Assembly: GCA_963760375.1 (NCBI GenBank)
Contig: CAVXCS010000007.1
Location: 806,001 to 870,000 of the forward strand
DNA from: Pelagihabitans sp963760375
GTDB lineage: Bacteria > Bacteroidota > Bacteroidia > Flavobacteriales > Flavobacteriaceae
Reading direction: 5' to 3'
Length of the DNA: 64,000 nt
Part shown: in pieces, positions 16,937 through 26,988 of the stretch
Position numbering within the stretch: position 1 is the first letter of the stretch
How the letters are laid out: each line of letters begins with the position of its first letter
The notes under the pieces: model-generated
The model's input: only the letters and a program-made list of their open reading frames with translations
What the model was told of the DNA's origin: nothing
The model's database searches: none
Program-made: the position numbers and the translations under genes

Positions 16937-19900
16937 ATGTACCTCAACTGTCACACCTACTACAGCCTTCGTTACGGCACCTTTTCGGAGTTGGCCCTGC
17001 TGCAACTCGCACAAGGGTACCAAGTGACCCAATTGGCCTTGACCGATATCAACAATACCTCGGCTTGTCTCAATTTTGTGCGGAAGGCCCCGGAATTCGG
17101 CATCAAGCCCATACTCGGCATCGATTTCAGGAACGGGGTGGACGCTTGTTTTGTGGGCATCGCCAAAAACAACGAGGGCTATCTCGAACTCAACGATTTC
17201 CTGTCGGAGCACCTCCACCAAGAGAAAAAAATACCGGATGCCGCCCCTGTTTTCCAACATTGCTATGTGATCTATCCCTTTGAAAAAGTATTGCTGAGCG
17301 ATCAAAAGGTTTTTTTGGAACATGAATTCATCGGCGTTTCCATCACCGATTTGCGTCGGTTGCGATTTTCCAGACTGAAGGACCTGAAAGACAAACTGGT
17401 GGTTTTGCAGCCCGTGACTTTCCGGAACAGGCGCGACTTCAACGCGCACCGATTGCTTCGTGCCATCGATAACAATACGCTGTTGAGCAAGCTCTCCAAG
17501 ACCGAGGAGGCCAGTGAGGAAGACAAAATGTTCGCCGTGCAGAACCTGGCGGCGGCCTTTTCCGACTTTTCCTTTATCCTGGAAAACACCGAACGGCTGA
17601 TGAACGCCTGCAGCATCCATTTCGATTTTTCGGCGGGGCGCAGACCGCAGAACCTACAGACCTATACCGGCACAAAGGCCTCCGACGAGGCACTGCTCGA
17701 GCAGCTGTGCCAGGAAGGCTTGCCCTATCGCTATCCCGAAGGGGGAGATGCCATTACGGCGCGCTTGGAAAAAGAGCTGCAGCTCATCAAGAAGATGGAC
17801 TTCGTCTCCTATTTCCTCATCAATTGGGACATTGTTTCCCATGCGCGGAAAAAGGGGTTTTTCTATGTGGGGCGTGGCAGTGGGGCCAACAGCATCGTGG
17901 CCTACCTGCTGCGCATCACCGATGTGGATCCCATTGAACTCGATCTGTACTTCGAGCGGTTCATCAATTTGTACCGGGTAAACCCGCCCGATTTCGACAT
18001 CGATTTCTCGTGGAAGGATCGGGAGGAAATGACCCAATATATTTTTGACCGCTTCCCCAATGTCGCCCTTTTGGGCACCTATGTCACCTTTCAATGGCGG
18101 GGCATGGTACGGGAACTCGGAAAGGTTTTCGGGCTGCCCAAGGAAGAGATCGATGTGCTCTGCGATGGAAGCCGCCAAGGGTCTCCATTGGATGGTGTCT
18201 CTGCCCTTGTCATCAAATATACCGAGCTTTTGCAGGGCATGCCCAATTACCTGAGCATCCATGCGGGCGGGATTTTGATCACCGAAAAACCGGCACACTG
18301 GTTTTCGGCCACCCATATGCCGCCCAAGGGGTTTCCCACTACCCAGTTCGATATGGTCATTGCCGAAGATGTGGGCCTCTACAAGTTCGATATCCTGGCC
18401 CAACGCGGACTGGCCAAGATCAAGGAGGCTATGGAAATCGTTGCCCAGAACCAGCCCGAAAAAGCAGGGGACATCGACATCCATGACATCAAAAAATTCA
18501 AGAAAGACCCCAAGATCAACGGTTTGATCAAAACCGCGCAATGCATGGGCTGCTTTTATGTAGAATCGCCCGCCATGCGCATGTTGCTCAAAAAATTGGA
18601 GGTCGACAACTATCTGGGGCTGGTGGCGGCCAGTTCGATCATCCGCCCCGGAGTGGCGAAGAGCGGGATGATGCGGGAGTATATTTTGCGGCATCGGAAC
18701 CAGGGCAGGGCGACCGAAAAAGCACATCCGGTAATGCTCGAAATCATGCCCGAGACCTACGGCGTGATGGTGTATCAGGAAGACGTGATCAAGGTGGCCC
18801 ACTATTTTGCGGGGCTCGATCTTGGGGAGGCCGATGTATTGCGGCGCGGGATGAGCGGGAAGTTCCGTTCCCGGGAAGAGTTCCGGAAGGTAAAGGACAA
18901 ATTTGTCGACAACTGCCGCAAAAAAGGCTACACCGAGGTATTGATCGATGAAATATGGGATCAAGTGGCCAGTTTTGCCGGTTATGCCTTCGCCAAGGGA
19001 CACTCCGCTTCCTATGCCGTGGAAAGTTACCAAACGCTGTTTTTAAGGGCGTACTTTCCTTTGGAATATATGGTGGCCGTGCTCAACAATGGGGGCGGGT
19101 TTTACCGTTCCGAATTCTACATACACGAGGCCCGGATGCTGGGAGCCACCGTGCACGCACCCTGTATCAACAACAGTTTTTTGGGGAACCGTATCTATGG
19201 CAAACAACTCTATTTGGGATTTGGGTATTTGAGGGATCTGGAGGCCCGTGTGGCCGACCGTATCATAAAAGACCGCTCGCTGCAGGGAAGTTTTACTTCT
19301 TTGGAAGACTTTCTCGACAGGGTGTTGATCTCGATAGAACAAGTAAGCATCCTGATCCGGATCGATGCCTTTCGGTTTACGCAGACCAATAAGCACGAAC
19401 TCTTATGGAAGGCCCATTTGTTTTTGGGGAAAAGCGTGAAAGTAGACCATCCCAAACTGTTCCCCCCGAGGCAACGCGATTTTGCGATCCCACGGCTGCA
19501 CACCACCGATATGGAAATGGCCTTTACCCAATTGGAGCTGTTGGGCTTCTGTTTGTGCAGTCCGTTCGAACTCCTGGCAGCACCCCCGAAAAATACCCAT
19601 GGCAGCGGAGATCTGCAACGCTACCTGAACCGGCACATCGACATTTATGGATATTTGGTCACGGTAAAGAACACCAGCACCCACAACGGAAAGCGCATGC
19701 ACTTTGCCACTTTGGTCGACCAGCACGGGGAAGTCTTCGATACCGTCCTCTTCCCGCCCGTGGCGGCACAATATTTTTTTAGGGGAAAGGGCATTTACCG
19801 TTTTTATGGCAAGGTGGTGAGCGAATTCGGCTTTTTGAGCATCGAGGTCGTAAAAATGCAGAAGCAGGATTATGTTCAAGACCCCAGGTATGCCGATATG

Positions 19901-19984
19901 AAAACAAGCACAAAGGCCTTCCAGGAGAAGAAATCCGTTTCAGCGGCAAATACGTTGGGACAATCGCGGGGCGGGACCCCTTAA
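16937..19984 (+). CDS. dnaE2: Error-prone DNA polymerase III alpha subunit (DnaE2-like)
   Basis: A 1015-residue C-family polymerase, much shorter than the replicative DnaE at 38995. The N-terminal PHP domain begins NCHTYYSLRYGTFSE, where the first His of the usual HxH metal pair is Asn, so its metal site is probably impaired. Polymerase motifs: YVGRGSGANSIVAYLL, PPDFDIDFSW (two catalytic Asp), YKFDILAQRGLAKIK (third Asp), TYGVMVYQEDVIKVA and the FAKGHSASYAVESY motif. A C-terminal OB-fold follows (YGYLVTVKNTSTHNGKRMHF). No exonuclease domain. Together with dinB it resembles the mutasome pairing of a Y-family polymerase and DnaE2, used for damage tolerance. Confidence 0.9.
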   Translation: MYLNCHTYYSLRYGTFSELALLQLAQGYQVTQLALTDINNTSACLNFVRKAPEFGIKPILGIDFRNGVDACFVGIAKNNEGYLELNDFLSEHLHQEKKIPDAAPVFQHCYVIYPFEKVLLSDQKVFLEHEFIGVSITDLRRLRFSRLKDLKDKLVVLQPVTFRNRRDFNAHRLLRAIDNNTLLSKLSKTEEASEEDKMFAVQNLAAAFSDFSFILENTERLMNACSIHFDFSAGRRPQNLQTYTGTKASDEALLEQLCQEGLPYRYPEGGDAITARLEKELQLIKKMDFVSYFLINWDIVSHARKKGFFYVGRGSGANSIVAYLLRITDVDPIELDLYFERFINLYRVNPPDFDIDFSWKDREEMTQYIFDRFPNVALLGTYVTFQWRGMVRELGKVFGLPKEEIDVLCDGSRQGSPLDGVSALVIKYTELLQGMPNYLSIHAGGILITEKPAHWFSATHMPPKGFPTTQFDMVIAEDVGLYKFDILAQRGLAKIKEAMEIVAQNQPEKAGDIDIHDIKKFKKDPKINGLIKTAQCMGCFYVESPAMRMLLKKLEVDNYLGLVAASSIIRPGVAKSGMMREYILRHRNQGRATEKAHPVMLEIMPETYGVMVYQEDVIKVAHYFAGLDLGEADVLRRGMSGKFRSREEFRKVKDKFVDNCRKKGYTEVLIDEIWDQVASFAGYAFAKGHSASYAVESYQTLFLRAYFPLEYMVAVLNNGGGFYRSEFYIHEARMLGATVHAPCINNSFLGNRIYGKQLYLGFGYLRDLEARVADRIIKDRSLQGSFTSLEDFLDRVLISIEQVSILIRIDAFRFTQTNKHELLWKAHLFLGKSVKVDHPKLFPPRQRDFAIPRLHTTDMEMAFTQLELLGFCLCSPFELLAAPPKNTHGSGDLQRYLNRHIDIYGYLVTVKNTSTHNGKRMHFATLVDQHGEVFDTVLFPPVAAQYFFRGKGIYRFYGKVVSEFGFLSIEVVKMQKQDYVQDPRYADMKTSTKAFQEKKSVSAANTLGQSRGGTP

Positions 19985-19987
19985 ACT

Positions 19988-20022
19988 AAAAAGAGCCCGA
20001 TCGCTCATGACCGGACTCTTTT
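19988..20022 (+). terminator. Probable terminator after dnaE2
   Basis: Imperfect hairpin AAAGAG-C-CCG ... CGG-A-CTCTTT with one mismatch and a short T run, 4 bp after the stop. The A-rich left and T-rich right flanks would let it work in both directions. Confidence 0.6.
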
Positions 20023-20240
20023 ACGAGAACACTATATGAAAATGAAAAAATTACGTTTGTTTTATGATTACAAGGTAAACTTACAATGTAGGCTCCGGGA
20101 ATTCAAATAATTGATGTGAACCCTTCGGTTTTTGTGGTGAGGAGTCGGTTTTTTGATTTTTTCGACCAAAAACACCCCCGAAGGAATACTTCAAATTCAA
20201 TTATTGCGTTCTAATAATAACACCCAGGCTTGAGAACCTT

Positions 20241-20624
20241 ATGAACCGAATAACCACCATCTTCTTAGCGGCCCTGTTTTTGGTATCCTGTACCAAGGAC
20301 ACCGACGATGTGGTTCATGTGGATCTCGAAGGAAAGTGGACGCTTACCAGTGCCAGCTGCTTTTGTGCTTTCGATCCCAATACCGATTTCAGCGCAAATA
20401 AAATCACCTTTAAGGGCAGTACCTTAGTCGTGAATAATACCGAAGACCTAGCTTTTCTGGGAAGTTCAGGGAATTACACCTATACCGTGGAGGGCAATTT
20501 GATAAGCCTTCCCAACGGCCGCCAGTACCGATATTCGATCAAGGGCAGCACCTTGACGTTGACCTTTGTCGACAATCCCGATGTGGCCGATGATGAACTG
20601 AGCCTCTCTTACCTGCGGAACTAG
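20241..20624 (+). CDS. Small lipocalin-like lipoprotein
   Basis: 127 residues; SPII signal IFLAALFLVSC (Cys about residue 17), then a compact beta-rich domain beginning LEGKWTLTSASCFCAF and ending LTFVDNPD, typical of the lipocalin-like small lipoproteins of flavobacteria. Two further Cys (SCFC) near residue 40 could form a disulfide. Transcribed alone. Ligand unknown. Confidence 0.7.
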   Translation: MNRITTIFLAALFLVSCTKDTDDVVHVDLEGKWTLTSASCFCAFDPNTDFSANKITFKGSTLVVNNTEDLAFLGSSGNYTYTVEGNLISLPNGRQYRYSIKGSTLTLTFVDNPDVADDELSLSYLRN

Positions 20625-20706
20625 AGTACGCAAAACTAATCCTTAGAAACCCAGCCTTCAGGGAATCATCGCCTTTTTGGATCGCTACATCACGAATCCG
20701 GAATTT

Positions 20707-22311
20707 TTATTGGGTCTCTTTTTCCATATAGTTTTTTAAGGCGAGGTATACCCCGTTGCTCCATCCAAAACCGTCCTGTACCGGATATTCGCCGCCACCC
20801 GCATCCAAGGTGAGGTCTTCCACATTATATTTTTCGACAAATTTGCCCGTATTCTTGTAAACCTTTTCATTGAGTGCCGTCCATCTTTCCGCAATGGTGA
20901 GGGCCAAGTTGTGATGCCCATAGTTTTCAAGCCCTTGAACGGTCATCCATTGCAAAGGTGCCCATCCATTGGGCGCGTCCCACTGCTGTCCGGTATTTGC
21001 CAAAGTGGTCACCACCCCGCCGGGCTTTAGGAAGTGCTCGCCCAAATAGGCCGCAACCTTGTCGGCCTGTACCTGGCTTGCCATGTTGAAGAAAAGGGGA
21101 TAGGCCATCGCCAGCGATTTCACTCCGGTCCGCTTTTGGGTTACCCAATTAAAGTCTTCATAAACCCCATCAACTGTGTTCCAACAGTACTCGTCCAAAA
21201 AGCTTTTTCTATTGGCCATTTGGTGCTTCAGGGCGGCCACGAAGGCGGCATCGTCGGCATGGCACTTGATCAAAACCGCTTCCAGGCCATAGAGCAAGGC
21301 ATTGAGGTCGACCGGGATGATATCGGTGGTCTCTATGGTTTCAATGGTCTTTCCGTCGGAAAACCAGCGTGAGGAATAATCCCATCCCGATTCGGCCCCG
21401 GACCGAAGATGCCGGAAGGCCTTTTCGCCACCACCGGCTTTTTCTACCTGCATATAATCTTCACGGTACGATTCCTGCCTTGGGGTATTCCCCAAATCAT
21501 AATAGCGGTTCATGATCCCAGTTGGGGTGTTCACGCAATGCCGTATAGGCGCAACCGTGGCCGTGCTGCCATCCATCCAGAATTCATATTCCTTTTTAAG
21601 GGCCTCCTTGTATTTTTGGTAGATTCGATTGCCTTGATGGCTGGCCAACAAAGCGACCATTTGCGAAAAGAAAGGCGGCTGTGAGCGGGTAAGGTAATAG
21701 GTTCTGTTGCCGTTGGGGATATGCCCGACGGTCTGGATCAAGTGGGCAAAATTATCCAACATGTCCTCGATCAGTTCAAATTTGCCACTTTCGGCCAACC
21801 CCAGCATGGTAAAATAACTGTCCCAGTAATAGACTTCCCTGAAACGGCCTCCTGGCACCACATAAGATTCGGGAAGGGGAATAAGGGTGCTGCCTTCCCT
21901 AATGCTATCCGAAGCCCGAGTTAAAACGGGCCAAAGGTCATTGACATGCTCGGAGGCAGACCTCGTGGGGTCCGATTTGAAATCGGATGAGATGGAAGGG
22001 GGAATTTCAAAATGCGTTTCAACGAACGCATTCAGATCAAAACCGGCCTCGTTCTTTTGCTCTTCGTAGGCGGCCTTGATCTGATCATAGGGAAATTTGG
22101 CGGTGCAATCGACAAAGGTCTTGCTGTCGGGAAATATTTGTTGCATTTGTACCGCCACAAATAATTCCCCCAACAGTTGATCGGGCGTATCCAACGGGCG
22201 GTATTCAGCAGTGGAAACCTGTGTCCCGACAGCAGCATCGGTTTTCTTTTGTTCAACCTCTGTTTTGCAGGCGATGCCCAATAAAAGGAACAGTAAAAGG
22301 GAAAATCTCAT
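20707..22311 (-). CDS. treA: Periplasmic alpha,alpha-trehalase (GH37)
   Basis: A 534-residue lipoprotein (SLLLFLLLGIAC) of glycoside hydrolase family 37, which splits trehalose into two glucose molecules (EC 3.2.1.28). Both trehalase signatures are present: PGGRFREVYYWDSYFT (about residues 148-163) and QWDAPNGWAPLQ (near 455). The catalytic Asp of the family lies in the ESGWDYSSRW segment. The closing region GGGEYPVQDGFGWSNGV is also typical. It is transcribed in the same direction as glutaryl-CoA dehydrogenase, 40 bp downstream of it, though they have no obvious shared pathway. Confidence 0.95.
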   Translation of the reverse strand: MRFSLLLFLLLGIACKTEVEQKKTDAAVGTQVSTAEYRPLDTPDQLLGELFVAVQMQQIFPDSKTFVDCTAKFPYDQIKAAYEEQKNEAGFDLNAFVETHFEIPPSISSDFKSDPTRSASEHVNDLWPVLTRASDSIREGSTLIPLPESYVVPGGRFREVYYWDSYFTMLGLAESGKFELIEDMLDNFAHLIQTVGHIPNGNRTYYLTRSQPPFFSQMVALLASHQGNRIYQKYKEALKKEYEFWMDGSTATVAPIRHCVNTPTGIMNRYYDLGNTPRQESYREDYMQVEKAGGGEKAFRHLRSGAESGWDYSSRWFSDGKTIETIETTDIIPVDLNALLYGLEAVLIKCHADDAAFVAALKHQMANRKSFLDEYCWNTVDGVYEDFNWVTQKRTGVKSLAMAYPLFFNMASQVQADKVAAYLGEHFLKPGGVVTTLANTGQQWDAPNGWAPLQWMTVQGLENYGHHNLALTIAERWTALNEKVYKNTGKFVEKYNVEDLTLDAGGGEYPVQDGFGWSNGVYLALKNYMEKETQ

Positions 22312-22351
22312 AACGGGAATCTTTGGTTCGATTCCCGAAAAGTATCACTTT

Positions 22352-23530
22352 TTATTGAAAAGCGGGCAATCCTGTGATATCCGCACCGGTAATCAGCAAG
22401 TGGATGTCGTGGGTGCCCTCATACGTGATCACACTTTCCAGGTTCATCATATGGCGCATGATGCTATATTCACCGGTAATACCCATTCCGCCCAAGATTT
22501 GACGGGCTTCCCTGGCAATTTTAATGGCCATGTCAACATTGTTTCGTTTGGCCATGGAGATTTGCGCCGTAGTGGCCTTCCCTTCATTTTTCAGCTGGCC
22601 CAAACGAAAGGCCAACAATTGTGCCTTGGTGATCTCGGTGATCATCTCTGCCAATTTTTTCTGCTGCAGCTGAAAGGCCGCGATGGGCTTGCCGAATTGC
22701 ACCCGTTCCTTGGCATAGCGCAAGGCGGTATCGTAACAATCCATGGCGGCCCCGATGGCGCCCCAGGAGATGCCATATCTTGCGGAATCGAGACAGCCCA
22801 ATGGCGCTCCCAAACCACTTTTGTTCGGCAACAGGTTTTCTTTGGGCACCTTCACATCGGCAAAGATCAATTCACCGGTTGCAGAGGCCCGCAACGACCA
22901 TTTGTTATGGGTTTCCGGTGTTGAAAATCCTTCCATGCCCCGTTCCACGATAAGTCCGTGGATACGCCCTTCCTCATTTTTCGCCCAAACCACGGCGATA
23001 TCGGCAAAAGGGGAGTTGGAGATCCAAAGTTTGGCCCCGTTCAACAGATAGTGATCGCCCATATCCTTATACTTGGTCTCCATCCCGCCGGGATTGGACC
23101 CATGATTGGGCTCCGTTAAACCAAAACAGCCCATCATTTCGCCTGTGGCCAATTTGGGCAAATATTTTTTGCGCTGCGCTTCCGACCCATAGGTGTAAAT
23201 GGGATACATGACCAGGGATGACTGCACCGATGCGGTGGAACGCACGCCGCTATCGCCCCTTTCGATTTCCTGCATGATCAAACCGTAACTGATCTGGTCC
23301 AAGCCGGCCCCTCCGTATTCTTCGGGAATATAAGGTCCGAATGCGCCGATTTCGGCCAAGCCCTTGATGATCTGCTTGGGAAATTCCGCCCTTTGGGCAT
23401 AATCTTCTATGATCGGGGAAATGTCGCGTTTCACCCATTGGCGGGCCGCATCACGCACAAGTTTGTGTTCTTCGCTCAATAAGTCGTCGAGCCTGTAATA
23501 ATCGGGGGCTTCAAAGAGATCGGGTCGCAT
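22352..23530 (-). CDS. gcdH: Glutaryl-CoA dehydrogenase (acyl-CoA dehydrogenase family)
   Basis: 392 residues from ATG 23530 (MRPDLFEAPDYY). FAD enzyme that oxidises and decarboxylates glutaryl-CoA to crotonyl-CoA in lysine and tryptophan breakdown (EC 1.3.8.6). Diagnostic features: the GSNPGGMETKY region, GAKLWISNSP, NKWSLRASATGE, QLQQKKLAEMITEI, GGMGITGEYSIMRHMMNLE, and the catalytic Glu in ITYEGTHDIH. These fit the GcdH subgroup rather than short-chain dehydrogenases. An upstream in-frame start at 23557 would add nine residues. Confidence 0.92.
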   Translation of the reverse strand: MRPDLFEAPDYYRLDDLLSEEHKLVRDAARQWVKRDISPIIEDYAQRAEFPKQIIKGLAEIGAFGPYIPEEYGGAGLDQISYGLIMQEIERGDSGVRSTASVQSSLVMYPIYTYGSEAQRKKYLPKLATGEMMGCFGLTEPNHGSNPGGMETKYKDMGDHYLLNGAKLWISNSPFADIAVVWAKNEEGRIHGLIVERGMEGFSTPETHNKWSLRASATGELIFADVKVPKENLLPNKSGLGAPLGCLDSARYGISWGAIGAAMDCYDTALRYAKERVQFGKPIAAFQLQQKKLAEMITEITKAQLLAFRLGQLKNEGKATTAQISMAKRNNVDMAIKIAREARQILGGMGITGEYSIMRHMMNLESVITYEGTHDIHLLITGADITGLPAFQ

Positions 23531-23624
23531 AGTGCAATTTTTCGCCAAAGGTAGCAAGGATCTATAACATTACAAGAAGGGAATGTTACATTTTTAATGG
23601 AAATTATTCAGTGCGTATTATGGG

Positions 23625-24713
23625 TCAGGCGTTTAAAAATGATGCCAACAACCTGTGAAAATGGTGTACCCCTTTTTCCCTGGTAGGGGAAAATCGGCCC
23701 GCTTGATAAAAATGGGAACGCACCCCTTTCTGCACCCCGTGCACCACCGCCTCGTCTTCCAGTTCCACTTTGTCCAATCCCGCGCCCGCACCCTTGTCGA
23801 GCAATGAGGCATCCCTCACGAAACTCATAAAGGACACTTTCGTTCGGTCAGGTGCCAAAGGCTGGACCAGGTTCACCGAGAGTCCCCAGGGATAAAAATT
23901 GAACATCATGTTCGGAAATACCCAATAGTAATAGGCGGCTATCTTCTTGCCATGGTCAATATGGTTTTTGGGAAAATCGAAGATCGTTTCACTGCCCTGG
24001 GCAAACCCGATCTGTAGGTTCATATGGTCATGCAGGACGGTATCATATTGCCCGTAATCCAAAGCAGCGTCCAAATCCTGGTGAACGAAGGGGATGTGGA
24101 AACCTTCCAGATAATTATCGCAGTAGAGGGCCCAATGGGCATCGATAAAATAATCCTTGGCCCTACTCTTGTCCCATTTGAAGTCATTGAGGTTTAAAAA
24201 GCCCACACGCTCGTCCATCGCATCGATCACCGTTTGAAAATCGAAGGTGGGTTTGAGTCCGGCGAACAAAAAAGGGCCCCAATGCCGCAAAGGAAATTCA
24301 TGGAGATTGTCACAGGGCCTTGGGAAGTCCTTTGCCTCCTTGAATTCGGGCATATGTTCAAAAGTGCCGTCCATGGCGAACCGCCGGCCATGATAGCCAC
24401 AAACCAATTTTTTGGTCTTGCAGGCCTGCTCTACTAGCAAATTGCCCCTATGGGTGCACACATTGGTGAGGCAGCGAAGCTTCGAATGGCCATCCCGGGT
24501 CAGCAATAGGGGTTCAGTTAAAAATTGATCGAGCAATATAAAGGGATGGGCATTCTTATCGGCTTCCAATACGTCTTGGTGACCGATCCATTGCCAGGAT
24601 CCATAAAAAACTTTTTCCTTCAGGCTTTCAAAGACCTCAGGACTCCTATAAAATGTCGCGGGCAAGGTTTCCGCCTTGCGAATATCTCCATCTATTTTGA
24701 AGTCGTGACCCAT
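23625..24713 (-). CDS. Rieske-type aromatic ring-hydroxylating oxygenase alpha subunit
   Basis: 362 residues. N-terminal Rieske [2Fe-2S] domain: CTHRGNLL and CGYHGRRF supply the Cys-His pairs (about residues 85-110). The C-terminal SRPBCC catalytic domain has the mononuclear iron ligands in DNYLEGFHIPFVHQDLD (two His). The family includes choline monooxygenase-like and carnitine oxygenase-like enzymes. No reductase or ferredoxin partner is adjacent, so the substrate cannot be told. It shares direction with gcdH 94 bp downstream and is divergent from the decayed permease. Confidence 0.87.
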   Translation of the reverse strand: MGHDFKIDGDIRKAETLPATFYRSPEVFESLKEKVFYGSWQWIGHQDVLEADKNAHPFILLDQFLTEPLLLTRDGHSKLRCLTNVCTHRGNLLVEQACKTKKLVCGYHGRRFAMDGTFEHMPEFKEAKDFPRPCDNLHEFPLRHWGPFLFAGLKPTFDFQTVIDAMDERVGFLNLNDFKWDKSRAKDYFIDAHWALYCDNYLEGFHIPFVHQDLDAALDYGQYDTVLHDHMNLQIGFAQGSETIFDFPKNHIDHGKKIAAYYYWVFPNMMFNFYPWGLSVNLVQPLAPDRTKVSFMSFVRDASLLDKGAGAGLDKVELEDEAVVHGVQKGVRSHFYQAGRFSPTREKGVHHFHRLLASFLNA

Positions 24714-24771
24714 GCCAATTTAATTTGTACATTTAAAATTATGTAATTCTTCCTTATAAACCGCTTCCCAA

Positions 24772-26094
24772 ATGACTGAAACCAAAGACAAGAACAAACT
24801 GGGGATTTGGATGACCACTTCCCTGGTCATTGGGAACATGATCGGTGCTGGAATTTTTTTAATGCCCGCTGCCCTGGCCGGCTATGGGGGCATCAGTATC
24901 CTAGGCTGGTTGGTTTCTTCTGTAGGGGCATTGTTGCTGGCCAAGGGTATTCAGCAAACTGAGCAATCTGGTCAAGGACAGCAATGGCGGACCTTATGCA
25001 TTTGCCAAAGTAGGATTTGGTGATTATGTGGGATTCCTGGTCGCATGGGGCTATTGGATATCGGTCATGGGTGATCAAATGCCGCAGTTGCCATCGCCTT
25101 TGTAAGCGCCATTAGCGTTTTCTTTCCCGCTCTAAAAGAAAATCCGATAATGGCCGTTATTCACCGGCCTGAGCTGCCATTTGGTTTCTTACTTGGGTCA
25201 ATTCCAAAGGGGTTCGCAATTCCGGTCAAATGCAATTGGTCACGACCCTTGTTGAAATTGTTGCCCATTTTGGTGATCATCACGGGCGGGCTTTTTCTTT
25301 TTTAGCATCGATAATTTTATTCCTTTTAATGTTAGTGGCGAAATCTTCCCTGAGTGCCATCGCCATCACGGGTACCATGACCCTCTATGCCTTTTTAGGC
25401 CTTGAGAGTGCCACCGTTCCGGCGGATAATGTTGACGACCCTGGAAAAACCATCCCAAGGGCCACCATGTTGGGGACTGCAATAACCACGCTCATTTATA
25501 TACTGAGTACTGTGCTGTCATGGGAATGATTCCCTTGGATCAATTGGCCACTTCCCCGGCTCCCTTTGCCGATGCCATGCGCGTCATGAGTGGGGAAATA
25601 GGGGAGGATATCGTGGCGGCGGGTGCTGCCATTGCCGCTTTCGGTGCGCTGAACGGCTGGATCCTCATCCAAAGCCAGGTAGCCAGGTGCCACTGCGAAA
25701 GACCGATTGTTCCCTAAGATATTTAAAAAGGAGAATAAAAGGGCGTTCCAATTTGGGGCCTGATTATCGGGAGTTGTCTGAGTTCGTGGTGATGTTCATG
25801 AATTATACCGAAGGCTTGGTTGAGCAGTTCAATTTATGATTTTGCTTGCAACCCTTTGTTGTTTAGTGCCCTATCATTTTTTCCGCGGCCGCCTACGTTG
25901 CAATTTCATTGGAGCGTGAGAAGACCGCCACACCGGCATCCAGTATCTTTATCTTGGGCGGCCTCACCTTTGCCTATGCCATATGGGCCATTTTCGGGGC
26001 GGGTGAAAAATCGGTTTTCTGGGGATTCATCCTGTTGCTCCTGGGCACCCCCTTCTATGTTTGGCAAAAATGGAAACAGAAAACGCCCGAATAA
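24772..26094 (+). pseudogene. Decayed APC-family amino acid permease
   Basis: Clear remains of an amino-acid permease/antiporter spread over all three frames. The start MTETKDKNKLGIWMTTSLVIG with GNMIGAGIFLMPAAL (24772 to about 24944) is followed by GGPYAFAKVGFGDYVGFLVAWGYW in another frame, then AVAIAFVSAISVFFP, SGQMQLVTT, TGTMTLYAFLGLESATVPADN, MIPLDQLATSP and FILGGLTFAYAIW. I count at least seven single-base frame changes, for example an extra G in GGG at 24945-24947, plus in-frame stops. Neighbours are intact, so this is true decay. It sits 12 bp before a dimethylargininase-like gene, which suggests the lost cargo was arginine, citrulline or a related amino acid. Confidence 0.9.
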
Positions 26095-26106
26095 GCCATT
26101 TCAAAA

Positions 26107-26988
26107 ATGAAATACACCTGTCAATCCGAATACCTGCCCATGCACGAGGTTTTTGTGCACCCGGTTTCCGATGCCTTTATCAGTGACGCGAAGATAGCCC
26201 GCGAATGGAAATCCCTGAATTACTTGGGAAGGCCCGATTTGGAAAAGGCACAACAAGAATATCAAGGCTTCCTTAGGCTTTTTGATACTGCCCGAACAAA
26301 TATTATTTCAATGCCCCAGGATGATGCCTTGTCCTTGGATGCCATGTATTGCCGTGATGCCGCCATCGCTACCGATCATGGGATGATCCTCTGCAATATG
26401 GGCAAGGTCGCCAGAATGTCCGAACCCCAAGCACATAGGGCGGTTTACGAAGCTGCCGGGATTCCCATTCTCGGGACCATCGCAGCACCCGGAACCCTGG
26501 AAGGGGGCGATGTGGCATGGTTGGATCGGAATACCCTGGCTGTTGGACTCACCTATAGGACCAATGAAGCGGGGATCGCCCAACTCAAAAACCTGTTGGC
26601 ACCTCATGGGATAGAAGTAATGGTGGTTGACCTGCCCCACTACAGGGGCAAAAGCGATGTGTTTCATTTGATGTCGATCTTCAGTCCGGTAGATCGGGAT
26701 TTGGCCGTGGTATACTCCCCCTTGATGCCCATCAGGTTCAGGAACCAATTGCTCGAAAGGGGTTTTGGGTTGGTGGAAGTGCCGGCAACGGAATTCGACT
26801 CCATGGGCTGCAACGTGTTGGCCATTGCCCCCCGAAAATGCATTATGGTATCGGGGAATCCATCGACCATGGCAGCGCTGCAACAAGAGGGCTGTGAAGT
26901 GCTTTCCTATTCGGGCGAAGAAATCAGCGTGAAGGGCGGGGGCGGTCCGACCTGTTTGACAAGGCCATGGAAAAGGAGGTTGCCATAG
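26107..26988 (+). CDS. Dimethylarginine dimethylaminohydrolase/arginine deiminase-like amidinohydrolase
   Basis: 293 residues of the guanidino-group modifying superfamily. Motifs: MPQDDALSLDAMYCRDAAI (substrate-binding Asp), GTLEGGDVAWLDRNTLAVGL, KSDVFHLMSIFSP with the catalytic His region, CNVLAIAPRKC, and the catalytic Cys in KGGGGPTCLTRP at the C-terminus. It would hydrolyse arginine or methylated arginine to citrulline. The adjacent permease that probably fed it is a pseudogene. Its stop codon directly abuts the stop of trmN6 (26988/26989), leaving no room for a terminator between the convergent genes. Confidence 0.85.
   Translation: MKYTCQSEYLPMHEVFVHPVSDAFISDAKIAREWKSLNYLGRPDLEKAQQEYQGFLRLFDTARTNIISMPQDDALSLDAMYCRDAAIATDHGMILCNMGKVARMSEPQAHRAVYEAAGIPILGTIAAPGTLEGGDVAWLDRNTLAVGLTYRTNEAGIAQLKNLLAPHGIEVMVVDLPHYRGKSDVFHLMSIFSPVDRDLAVVYSPLMPIRFRNQLLERGFGLVEVPATEFDSMGCNVLAIAPRKCIMVSGNPSTMAALQQEGCEVLSYSGEEISVKGGGGPTCLTRPWKRRLP

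Noticed and set aside
16799..17620. Minus-strand frame crossing the GGAATTT tract into dnaE2
   Set aside because: Antisense to a clear polymerase gene, and its end is only translated repeat.
17654..19033. Minus-strand 459-codon frame opposite dnaE2
   Set aside because: Shadow frame in G+C-rich codons of a conserved polymerase; no family features of its own.
20118..20182. Hairpin CCTTCGG ... CCGAAGG upstream of the small lipoprotein gene
   Set aside because: The arms are short and widely spaced and the inner part pairs poorly; not enough to call a structured RNA.
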